Below are positions 57,195 through 64,000 of a DNA stretch of 64,000 nt, in pieces; the stretch's first letter is position 1; each line of letters begins with the position of its first letter. The notes under the pieces were generated by a model. The model was not told the origin of the DNA. It ran no database searches and saw only the letters and a program-made list of their open reading frames with translations. The position numbers and the translations under genes were made by a program. Source of the DNA: Pseudomonadota bacterium. Lineage in GTDB: Bacteria; Pseudomonadota; Gammaproteobacteria; Burkholderiales; Burkholderiaceae_B. Location: positions 59,765 to 123,764 of the forward strand of contig JAEZBO010000102.1 in assembly GCA_023427085.1 (NCBI GenBank), written 5' to 3'.

Positions 57195-57845
57195 ATGGAA
57201 ATTCTTCAGTTCATGCAGGCCAACTGGCCGCTGATCCTGACACGCACGAGCGAGCACATCGCCATCGTCGGCGTCGCGGTCGGCCTGGCCATCGCCACCG
57301 GCGTGCCGATCGGCATCGCCATCAGCCAGTCGCCACGCGCGGCGGCCATCGTGCTGTATATCGCCTCGATGATCATCACGATCCCGTCGATCGCGCTGTT
57401 CGGCATCATGATCCCGCTGCTGTCGACCATCGGCCACGGCATCGGCTATCTGCCGGCGGTGATCGCGGTGCTGCTGTATTCGCAGCTGCCGATCATCCGC
57501 AACACCTACGCGGCGATCCACAACCTCGATCCGGCGCTGCGCGAAGCGGCGCGCGGCATGGGCCTGACGCGGCTGCAGCGGCTGCGCCAGGTGGAACTGC
57601 CGCTGGCGCTGCCGGTGGTGATGGCCGGCGTGCGGATGGCGGTGGTGATGAACATCGGCATCACCGCCATCGCCGCCTACATCGGCGCCGGCGGCCTGGG
57701 CACCTTCATTTCGCGCGGCATCAGCCAGACCGATCCGCGCCAGCTCGTGACCGGCGCGATCGCCGTGAGCATCCTGGCCATCGTGGCCGACCTGGCGCTG
57801 CAGCGGCTGCAACGCGCGCTGACCTCGCCGGGCCTGCGAACCTGA
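57195..57845 (+). CDS. ABC transporter permease, OpuC/YehW type (copy 1)
   Basis: A 216-residue permease with five to six membrane helices and the binding-protein-dependent EAA loop (REAARGMGLTRLQRLRQVEL). It starts MEILQFMQANWPLILTRTSE. Permeases of this kind import glycine betaine, choline or related osmolytes. It is the first gene of a four-gene operon with ATPase, second permease and binding protein. Confidence 0.92.
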   Translation: MEILQFMQANWPLILTRTSEHIAIVGVAVGLAIATGVPIGIAISQSPRAAAIVLYIASMIITIPSIALFGIMIPLLSTIGHGIGYLPAVIAVLLYSQLPIIRNTYAAIHNLDPALREAARGMGLTRLQRLRQVELPLALPVVMAGVRMAVVMNIGITAIAAYIGAGGLGTFISRGISQTDPRQLVTGAIAVSILAIVADLALQRLQRALTSPGLRT

Positions 57846-57861
57846 GCCTACCGGACGTTTC

Positions 57862-58974
57862 ATGATCAAGCTTCAACAAGTCTCCAAGATATTCCCCGGC
57901 AGCGCCAAGCCTGCCGTCGACCACGTCACGCTCGAGGTACCCGAGGGCGAGATCTGCGTGCTGCTGGGCCCGTCGGGCTGCGGCAAGACCACCACGATGA
58001 AGATGGTCAACCGCCTGATCGAACCGAGCCACGGCAAGATCTTCATCGACGGCAAGGACACCGCCGACAGCGATCCGGTGCAGCTGCGCCGCTCGATCGG
58101 CTACGTGATCCAGCAGATCGGCCTGTTCCCGAACAAGACCATCGAGGACAACATCTGCCTGGTGCCTGACGTGCTGGGCATGGACCGCAAGAAGTCGCGC
58201 GCCCGCGCCGTCGAGCTGCTCGAACTGGCCGCGCTCGACCCCGGCATCTACCTGAAGCGTTATCCCAAGGAGCTCTCGGGCGGCCAGCAGCAGCGCATCG
58301 GCGTGCTGCGTGCGCTGGCCGCCGATCCGCCGGTGCTGCTGATGGACGAGCCGTTCGGCGCTATCGATCCGATCAACCGCGCGACGATCCAGAACGAGTT
58401 CCTGAAGATGCACGCGCAGTTGAAGAAGACCGTGATGTTCGTCAGCCACGACATCGACGAGGCGGTCAAGATGGCCGACCGCATCGCCATCTTCCGTGAT
58501 GGCCGGCTGGTGCAATACGACACGCCGGACAACATCCTGGCTCATCCGGTCGACAGCTTCGTGTCCGACTTCGTCGGCGGCGACCGCACGCTCAAGCGCC
58601 TGCAGCTGATCACCGCGCGCCAGGCCATGCTGCCCGACCAGCCGACCGTGATGGCGCGCGACACGCTGGCCTCGGCGGTGCAGAAGATGCAGGCCATGGG
58701 CCATCGCGAGATCGTCATGGTCGGCGACAGCGGCAAGGCGCGCGGTTACCTGAGCCTGGGCGAAATCCGCGACGCCCAGGGCCTGGTGGGTGACCACTAC
58801 GCCACGCTGCCGACCACCATCGGCCCCGACGAGGACCTGCGCACCGCGACCTCGACGATGTTCCGCCACAACGTCTCGTGGCTGGCCTGCGTCGATGCCG
58901 AGGGCCGCTTTCTGGGCTACGTGACGATGCGCAATATCACCCGCATGCTGTCGGAGACCTACCGCAATGGCTAG
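57862..58974 (+). CDS. ABC transporter ATPase with CBS domains (OpuCA type)
   Basis: A 370-residue ATPase: Walker A GPSGCGKTT, signature LSGGQQQRIGVLRALAADPP, Walker B VLLMDEPFGAIDP and the H-loop VSHDIDEA. Residues about 245-365 are a CBS pair (TVMARDTLASAVQKMQAMGH, VSWLACVDAEGRFLGY), typical of OpuA/OpuC-type transporters and used to sense ionic strength. The stop overlaps the second permease start by 8 bases. Confidence 0.95.
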   Translation: MIKLQQVSKIFPGSAKPAVDHVTLEVPEGEICVLLGPSGCGKTTTMKMVNRLIEPSHGKIFIDGKDTADSDPVQLRRSIGYVIQQIGLFPNKTIEDNICLVPDVLGMDRKKSRARAVELLELAALDPGIYLKRYPKELSGGQQQRIGVLRALAADPPVLLMDEPFGAIDPINRATIQNEFLKMHAQLKKTVMFVSHDIDEAVKMADRIAIFRDGRLVQYDTPDNILAHPVDSFVSDFVGGDRTLKRLQLITARQAMLPDQPTVMARDTLASAVQKMQAMGHREIVMVGDSGKARGYLSLGEIRDAQGLVGDHYATLPTTIGPDEDLRTATSTMFRHNVSWLACVDAEGRFLGYVTMRNITRMLSETYRNG

Positions 58975-59707
58975 TCCCGCGACCGCCGGCGTGCTGCCCA
59001 AGGTCTGGCGCAACCTGCTGTCCCTGTCGCTGTTCGCGATGGGCGCGGCGGCGTGGGGCAGCGGGCTGATCCCCAACCTGATCGATTATTGGGACGACAT
59101 CCAGTTCCTGGGCGTGCAGCATCTGATGCTGGTGGCGATCTCGGGCGGACTGGCGATCGCCGTCGGCGTGCCGCTCGGCGTGCTGCTGACGCGGCCGCGC
59201 TTCCAGCGCGCCGGCGATGCCGCGATGCAGGTGCTGAACATCGGCGCGACCGTGCCGACGCTGGCGCTGCTGGCGCTGGCCATGAGCGTGATGGGCATCG
59301 GCAACCCGACCGTGATCGTCGGCCTGTTCGTCTCGACGCTACTGCCCATCGTCGCCAACACCATGGCCGGCCTGCGCGCGGTGCCGCGCCACCTGATCGA
59401 GGCGTCGCAGGGCATGGGCCTGAGCCCGGCCCAGACGCTGCGCAAGGTCGAGCTGCCCAATGCGCTGTTCGTGATGTATTCGGGCATCCGCACCGGCCTG
59501 GCGATCAACGTCGGCACCGTGCCGCTGGCCTTCCTGATCGGCGGCGGCGGGCTGGGCGAACTGATTTTTTCGGGCATCGCGCTGAACGAGTTCGGCATGA
59601 TGCTGGCCGGTGCCATCCCCACCGCGATGCTGGCCATCGCGGTCGACTTCCTGATCGGTCAGGTCCAGTACTGGACCATCCCGCGCGGCGTCAATCCGCT
59701 GCGCTGA
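58967..59707 (+). CDS. ABC transporter permease, OpuC type (copy 2)
   Basis: A 246-residue permease, longer at the N-terminus than copy 1, with several membrane helices and an EAA-like loop (IEASQGMGLSPAQTLRKVEL). Its start lies inside the ATPase gene (8-base overlap), so translation is coupled. The two permeases form the heterodimeric channel. Confidence 0.92.
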   Translation: MASPATAGVLPKVWRNLLSLSLFAMGAAAWGSGLIPNLIDYWDDIQFLGVQHLMLVAISGGLAIAVGVPLGVLLTRPRFQRAGDAAMQVLNIGATVPTLALLALAMSVMGIGNPTVIVGLFVSTLLPIVANTMAGLRAVPRHLIEASQGMGLSPAQTLRKVELPNALFVMYSGIRTGLAINVGTVPLAFLIGGGGLGELIFSGIALNEFGMMLAGAIPTAMLAIAVDFLIGQVQYWTIPRGVNPLR

Positions 59708-59741
59708 CCGCAACCTTCAACCCTCATACGGAGCTCGCCTC

Positions 59742-60629
59742 ATGAAGCTGATCCAGAAACTGCTGTTGGCCGCCGCCATCCTGCCCCTGACCCTGAACGC
59801 CGCCAGCGCGGCCCAGGTGGTCGTCGGTGGCAAGGGATTCACCGAGCAGCTGCTGCTCGCCGAGATCACCACCCAGCTGCTGCAGGCCAAGGGCCACACC
59901 GTCAAGAAGAACGACGGGCTGGGTTCGCAGGTCGTGCGCGACGCGCAGGTCAACGGCCAGATCGACGTCTACTGGGAATACGTCGGCACCTCGCTGGTGA
60001 CCTACAACAAGGTCGCCGAGCGCATGGAGCCGCAGGCCGCCTACGACAAGGTCAAGGAACTGGACGCCGCCAAGGGCCTGACCTGGCTGACGCCGTCGCA
60101 GGCCGACAATACCTATGCGCTGGCGGTGCGCGCCGAAAACCCCAAGACCGACGACATCAAGACGCTGTCGGACCTGGCCGCGGCCTACAACAACGGCGAC
60201 AAGCTGCTGATGGCCGTCAACGCCGAGTTCCCGGGCCGCCCGGACGGCCTGCCGGGACTGCGCGAGCAGTACGGCTTCAAGACCAGCCGCGCGATCCTGC
60301 GGCCGATGGACGCCGGCCTGACCTACCAGGCGCTGCGTGACAGCCAGGTCGACGTCGGTCTGGTGTTCGCCACCGATGGCCGCGTGCAGGCCTTCAACTT
60401 CCGCGTGCTGGAAGACGACAAGAAGTTCTTCCCCAGCTACGCGCTGGCCCCGGTGGTGCGCAGCGCCACGCTCGAGTCGGCGCCCGAACTGGCCGAGCCG
60501 CTGAACGCCATGTCGGCCAAGCTGGACTCGCCGACCATGCAGCGCCTGAACGCGCAGGTCGACGTCGAGAAGACGCCGATCGAACAGGTCGCCAAGCAGT
60601 TCCTGAGCGACAGCGGCCTGCTCAAGTAA
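59742..60629 (+). CDS. Osmolyte-binding periplasmic protein (OpuC/OsmF type)
   Basis: A 295-residue binding protein with a signal peptide (MKLIQKLLLAAAILPLTLNA, cleavage near ASA-AQ). Landmarks: VVVGGKGFTEQLLLAEITTQ, VYWEYVGTSLVTYNKV, and AILRPMDAGLTYQALRDSQV with VDVGLVFATDGR. This is the OpuC/OsmF/YehZ pattern for quaternary ammonium compounds. It is the last gene of the operon, encoded 34 bases after the second permease. Confidence 0.93.
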   Translation: MKLIQKLLLAAAILPLTLNAASAAQVVVGGKGFTEQLLLAEITTQLLQAKGHTVKKNDGLGSQVVRDAQVNGQIDVYWEYVGTSLVTYNKVAERMEPQAAYDKVKELDAAKGLTWLTPSQADNTYALAVRAENPKTDDIKTLSDLAAAYNNGDKLLMAVNAEFPGRPDGLPGLREQYGFKTSRAILRPMDAGLTYQALRDSQVDVGLVFATDGRVQAFNFRVLEDDKKFFPSYALAPVVRSATLESAPELAEPLNAMSAKLDSPTMQRLNAQVDVEKTPIEQVAKQFLSDSGLLK

Positions 60630-60698
60630 GCGCGCCGCGATAGCGCGGGGGCAGCGGTCGGCGTACGCCGCCAGCCTGCCCCGCCGCTACGGCCGGCG

Positions 60699-60722
60699 CC
60701 AGCTGGCCAGCTGGCCAGCTGG
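60699..60722. repeat. Three tandem copies of CCAGCTGG
   Basis: CCAGCTGG, an 8-bp palindrome, is repeated three times in tandem in the gap after the transporter operon. Such short arrays can form slipped or cruciform structures. No function can be assigned. Confidence 0.75.
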
Positions 60723-60752
60723 CCGTCCCGCCCGTTTCTGCCGGTCCACGAT

Positions 60753-61796
60753 TCAGCGTGCGCTGGCCAGTTGGCCCGGCGTGGCACCGGCGCCGACGCG
60801 GTCCCGCAGCAGCGCCAGCACCACCGAATGGAAGTCGTGCAGCGTGTTGTCGGCCCACAGCTTGCCGTAGCCGTTGATCCGCGTGCTGATCCGGTAGGTG
60901 GTGCTGAGCGTCAGTTCGGTGGCGCCGCCGGGCGCGGGCGCCAGCGCATAGTGGCCGCGCAGCACGTCGAAATAGCGGTCGCCGATCACCACGTGCGGAT
61001 CCAGCCGCTTGAGCGCCTCGCTGGCCGGCGACACGTCGACGTCATAGGCCAGCAGGCGGCCCGGCTGCCAGTCGGTGACGGTCTCGCGAAACTGCACGCC
61101 GTCTTCCCAACGCAGGTCGCGCGTGGCGCCGACGCCCTCGCCCGTCATCAAGGCCGCGCGCGGACGCGGCAGGCCGATGGCGTGCGAAAAGCTCGATTGC
61201 AGTTCGTCGTCACGGATATCCGGCACATGCACCAGCGTGCGCCAGACCTGTTCGGGCGACGCGGCGATGGTGATGCGATCGACCACCGTGACGAACTCGG
61301 TGCGCGTCGGCAACAGCATGGGCTCGATGGTGCCCAGCAGCATCGGCAGAAAGATGAACGAGGCCAGCGTGGCGCGCCGCGCGCGGCGGCGCCGCCAGTG
61401 CGTCAGCAACCAGCCGGCCAGCAGTCCGCCGGCGCTGGCGCCGATCAGCGCCACCGGCGTCAGCATGATCAGGCAGATCACCGTTTCCCAGCTGATCAGC
61501 GTCAGGATGGTGTACAGCAGCAGCAAGGTGCCCCACGGCGCCAGCACCCGATGGCGCAGGCTCTGCTGTTGCTCGGGCGTGCTCAGGCACAGCGTGGCCG
61601 CGCCCATGAAGACCGGCAGGCCGAACACGCTGGTCATCGACACGAACTCTTGCGGCAACGGCGTCAGGCCGGCGCCGATCAGGTACAGCAGCAAGGCGAC
61701 GATGACGCCGCCGCACAGGCCGCCGGCCGCGCGCAAGAAGTTGCGCACGTAGACGCGTTGCAGGAACGAGAGAGGCGGCGAGTTGTCGTCGTTCAT
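60753..61796 (-). CDS. Membrane protein with C-terminal SRPBCC domain
   Basis: A 347-residue protein. Residues 1-155 contain about five membrane helices (GGVIVALLLYLIGAGL, SVFGLPVFMGAATLCL, TLLLLYTILTLISWETVICL, IMLTPVALIGASAGGLLAGW). Residues about 165-340 are a START/SRPBCC-like domain (VDRITIAASPEQVWRTLVHV). SRPBCC proteins hold hydrophobic ligands. The fusion of this domain to a membrane anchor is uncommon. Function unknown. Confidence 0.8.
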   Translation of the reverse strand: MNDDNSPPLSFLQRVYVRNFLRAAGGLCGGVIVALLLYLIGAGLTPLPQEFVSMTSVFGLPVFMGAATLCLSTPEQQQSLRHRVLAPWGTLLLLYTILTLISWETVICLIMLTPVALIGASAGGLLAGWLLTHWRRRRARRATLASFIFLPMLLGTIEPMLLPTRTEFVTVVDRITIAASPEQVWRTLVHVPDIRDDELQSSFSHAIGLPRPRAALMTGEGVGATRDLRWEDGVQFRETVTDWQPGRLLAYDVDVSPASEALKRLDPHVVIGDRYFDVLRGHYALAPAPGGATELTLSTTYRISTRINGYGKLWADNTLHDFHSVVLALLRDRVGAGATPGQLASAR

Positions 61797-61977
61797 GGTT
61801 GACGGCGATCGGAGTCTGGAACGCCGACGAACATAGCACGGCGCGAGGCGGCGCGCCGGCGCCACCTGCCGGGTGACGCGGCACGTCGGGCGGGCCCCTG
61901 TGTCGCTCGGCCCTGCCGAGCCGCCCCGGCGTCGAACCGCGATGGGTCCCGCCGCGGCGCGGGAGCGCGCCGCCGGC

Positions 61978-62511
61978 TCAGGGCTGCGCGGTCTCCGGCC
62001 ACTGCTGCGGCACCTTGCGAAGCTTGGACGTGTCGTAGCCCAGCTCGGCGACCCGTGCCACCAGCCGCTGGTAGTCGGCGTCGGGCAGGGTCGGCGTGCG
62101 CGCCATGATCCAGACGTAGTCGCGCTTGGAGCGGCCGACGATGGTGTGCTGGTACTGCGGATCGACGTAGACGATCACGTATTCGGCCTGGATCGGCCAG
62201 ATGAACTGCATGCCCCAGATCGCGCCGTTGGTGTCGGGCCGCACGGTGCCGACCGGATGCATGGTCTTGACCTTCTCGTCGAAGCCGCCGTGGCGGTAGC
62301 GGAAGGTGGTCTGGATCTTGCCATCGGCGTCGCGTTCGTAGGTCTCGACGGCGTTGTAGGCCTCGCGCTCGGGCCAGGTCGGGATGTTGCCGATCACGTA
62401 CCAGTCGCCCATGAAACGATCGACGTCGACATGTTCGGCCGGCGGGATCGGCGGCGGGCTGCTGCAACCGGCCAGCAAGGCAGCCACGGACGCGAAGAAG
62501 GTTTTTTTCAT
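61978..62511 (-). CDS. blc: Lipocalin lipoprotein (Blc-like)
   Basis: A 177-residue lipoprotein: signal and lipobox MKKTFFASVAALLAGCSSPP with Cys16. The lipocalin signature GDWYVIGNIPTWPER is at residues 35-49. FRYRHGGFDEK, IWPIQAEYVIVYVD and VGRSKRDYVWIMARTP are further family landmarks. Blc binds lipids at the outer membrane. It lies 9 bases after the CFA-synthase-like gene on the same strand, consistent with lipid-linked roles. Confidence 0.94.
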   Translation of the reverse strand: MKKTFFASVAALLAGCSSPPPIPPAEHVDVDRFMGDWYVIGNIPTWPEREAYNAVETYERDADGKIQTTFRYRHGGFDEKVKTMHPVGTVRPDTNGAIWGMQFIWPIQAEYVIVYVDPQYQHTIVGRSKRDYVWIMARTPTLPDADYQRLVARVAELGYDTSKLRKVPQQWPETAQP

Positions 62512-62520
62512 GCGAGGCTC

Positions 62521-63609
62521 CTAGGGCCGGACAAAACGGTAATGCGTGACGCCCCACTGGCGCCCGCCGTCGTAGGCGAACAGTTCGGCGCAAGCCATCC
62601 AGAAGATGCGCCAGCGTTGCGCCCACAGCGGCGCCAGCGCCGGACCGTAGGCCTGCTCGAGCGTCTGCATGACGTCGGCGCGGCGGGCATCCTGGTTGGC
62701 CAGCCACAGGTTGGCGGTGCGCGCGTAATGCGTGCCGGACACGGTCCAGCGCGCCTGGATGCGCAGGTCGCGCTGGAACCAAAGCAGGGTATCGGCGGCC
62801 GGCATGATGCCGCCGGTGAAGAAATGCCGCCCCATCCAGTTGTCCTCGCCCTGCGTCTCGAACGGGTACATCAACGTGCGGTGCGTGAAGATGTGCACGA
62901 ACAGCTTGCCACCCGGGCGCAGCCAGCTGGCGACCTTGCCCAGCAGCACCTCGTAGTTGCGCATGTGTTCGAACATCTCGACCGATACGCAGCGGTCGTA
63001 TTGCGCCTCGGGCAGGTTCAGCGCATTGGCGTCGCAGGTGATCACCTCGACGTTGTCCAGGCCGCGCTCGGCGCAGCGGGTCTCGATGAAGGCGCGCTGC
63101 GAGGCCGAGTTCGATACTGCGGTGATGCGCGCATTGGGATAGTGCTCGGCCATCCACAAGGTCAGCGACCCCCAGCCGCAGCCCAGCTCGAGGATCTGCT
63201 GGCCATCGGCCAGTTCGGCGCGTTCGCAGCTCAGCGCCAGCATCGCCGTTTCGCCGGTCTCGAGCGTCTCGTCGCCGTTGGGAAAGTAGCAGCTCGAATA
63301 TTTCAGCCGCGGCCCCAGGCACGACTCGAAGAACGCCGCCGGCAGCTCGTAGTGCTGCGCGTTGGCCTCGTCGGTATGGATCGCCACCGGGCTGCTGCGC
63401 AGCTGTTCGATCAGCGCGTGATAGCTGGCGGCGGTCTTTTCGGGGCCGCCCCGGCTTTCGTCGGCCAGCCGTTGCGCACACAGGCGCCGGATGCCGTGGC
63501 GCAACAAGGCATCGGGCAGCAGGCCGCGCTCGGCCAGGCCCATCAGCCCGCCGGCGGGACGGTCGGAAGGAAGTTGGCCATCGTCGAAACTGGCGGTGGT
63601 CGAAGTCAT
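62521..63609 (-). CDS. CFA-synthase-like SAM-dependent methyltransferase
   Basis: A 362-residue protein of the CFA synthase/mycolic acid methyltransferase class. Features: HYELPAAFFESCLGPRLKYS (substrate side), motif I ILELGCGWGSLTLWMAEHYP, CVSVEMFEHMRNYE, and IFTHRTLMYPF. It uses SAM to modify membrane lipid acyl chains or a related lipid. It lacks the N-terminal domain of full CFA synthases (about 380-400 residues), so it may be a variant. It precedes the lipocalin and overlaps the DUF1295 gene (ATGA). Confidence 0.9.
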   Translation of the reverse strand: MTSTTASFDDGQLPSDRPAGGLMGLAERGLLPDALLRHGIRRLCAQRLADESRGGPEKTAASYHALIEQLRSSPVAIHTDEANAQHYELPAAFFESCLGPRLKYSSCYFPNGDETLETGETAMLALSCERAELADGQQILELGCGWGSLTLWMAEHYPNARITAVSNSASQRAFIETRCAERGLDNVEVITCDANALNLPEAQYDRCVSVEMFEHMRNYEVLLGKVASWLRPGGKLFVHIFTHRTLMYPFETQGEDNWMGRHFFTGGIMPAADTLLWFQRDLRIQARWTVSGTHYARTANLWLANQDARRADVMQTLEQAYGPALAPLWAQRWRIFWMACAELFAYDGGRQWGVTHYRFVRP

Positions 63610-64000
63610 TCAGCGCTCCTGCTCTCGGAGGAAGTCTTGGGGAACCACGGGAAGAACATCGGCGTGCTTTGCTGGTAGGCACGGTAATCGTCGCCGCGCG
63701 TGCGCAGCGACTGCGCCTCGGTATAGGGCACCCCGCTGAACCAGCGCAGGAACACATACATGGCCAGCGGCCCGATCCAGGCCAGCCAGCCCAGCGGTGC
63801 GCCGATCGCCAGCACCACGTAGGCGAACCAGTGCAGCCATTCGAAGAAGTAGTTGGGATGGCGCGAATAGCGCCACAGGCCGGCGCGGCAGACCCGGCCG
63901 CGATTGCGCGGATCGGCGCGAAACGCCGCCAGTTGCCGGTCGGCCAGCGACTCGCCGGGGGGGGGGGCCCCCGCCCGGGGCCCCGCCCCCCCCCGCCCCC
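63606..64000 (-). CDS. DUF1295 (steroid 5-alpha-reductase-like) membrane protein, partial
   Basis: The frame is open to the window edge. Readable residues include ADRQLAAFRADPRNRGRVCR, AGLWRYSRHPNYFFEWLHWF (the DUF1295 signature) and several membrane helices. It overlaps the CFA-like gene by 4 bases, a pair often seen with lipocalin in proteobacteria. The sequence beyond about 63957 is unreliable, so the N-terminal part cannot be read. Confidence 0.85.
   Translation of the reverse strand, partial: GRGGAGPRAGAPPPGESLADRQLAAFRADPRNRGRVCRAGLWRYSRHPNYFFEWLHWFAYVVLAIGAPLGWLAWIGPLAMYVFLRWFSGVPYTEAQSLRTRGDDYRAYQQSTPMFFPWFPKTSSESRSAE
63957..64000. other. G/C homopolymer tail, likely sequence artefact
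   Basis: The last 44 bases are almost only runs of G and C. They break the DUF1295 coding pattern. This looks like low-quality contig-end sequence rather than biology. Confidence 0.8.

Noticed and set aside
60699..60722. Tandem CCAGCTGG as a terminator of the osmolyte operon
   Set aside because: No T tract and no stable single stem typical of terminators; recorded only as a repeat.

Overview
The window is high-GC DNA that looks like a Burkholderiales chromosome, probably Alcaligenaceae (Bordetella/Achromobacter/Pigmentiphaga type). The evidence is two Bug-type tricarboxylate-transporter receptors, CaiB-type CoA transferases and AtuA-type genes in one cluster, a second-copy infA with an extended C-terminus, and a FecI/FecR/TonB-receptor set. 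The call rests on gene content only.

Positions 1 to about 24,117 are the right part of an HK97-type (siphovirus-like, P27-family terminase) prophage. The late genes run leftward: HNH nuclease, terminase small and large subunits, portal, ClpP-like protease, major capsid, connectors, tail tube, frameshifted tail-assembly chaperones, and the tape-measure gene cut by the window edge. A tRNA-Met, a tRNA-like element and two terminator-like hairpins separate them from the early leftward operon: Cro-like, CII-like, Ref/HNH-like, DUF4406-like, O-like with internal iterons, P-like, DUF1064-like, and a regulator-like gene. The LexA-type repressor is divergent. To its right lies an accessory rightward arm: an SDH/ClpP-fold protease, ParB, SSB, a DNA methyltransferase, an excisionase-like gene and the integrase. 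The 3' part of a tRNA-Leu(CAA) marks the right attachment site. Repressor operators of one consensus sit both at the cI/cro switch and at a second promoter near 18.23 kb.

From 24.4 to 29.2 kb are host accessory genes: a secreted hypothetical protein, small membrane proteins, a NemR-like TetR regulator with a DJ-1/PfpI gene (each preceded by the same operator), a Tat-type epoxide-hydrolase-like enzyme and a small hypothetical gene.

From 29.2 to 44.7 kb is a large catabolic locus. The leftward operon is CitE-like lyase, CoA transferase, Bug receptor, amidase, isochorismatase-like hydrolase. LysR is divergent and is followed by AtuA/DUF1446 and DUF4387. A second isochorismatase-like/Bug pair runs leftward. 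A GntR/UTRA regulator then precedes MmgE/PrpD, a second CoA transferase and a TauD-type dioxygenase. Matching palindromes mark the probable LysR and GntR operators. The substrate cannot be read from the sequence; an amide- or N-containing organic acid is a reasonable inference.

From 44.8 to 64 kb are mixed host genes: a cold-shock protein and IF-1, an argininosuccinate-lyase-like protein with a signal peptide, a hybrid histidine kinase, a FecIRA-type iron-uptake set with a Fur-box-like site, asparagine synthetase, a four-gene OpuC/YehZ-type osmolyte ABC transporter, a membrane-anchored SRPBCC protein, a lipocalin lipoprotein, a CFA-synthase-like methyltransferase and a partial DUF1295 gene. 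The last ~44 bases are G/C homopolymers that look like sequence error.
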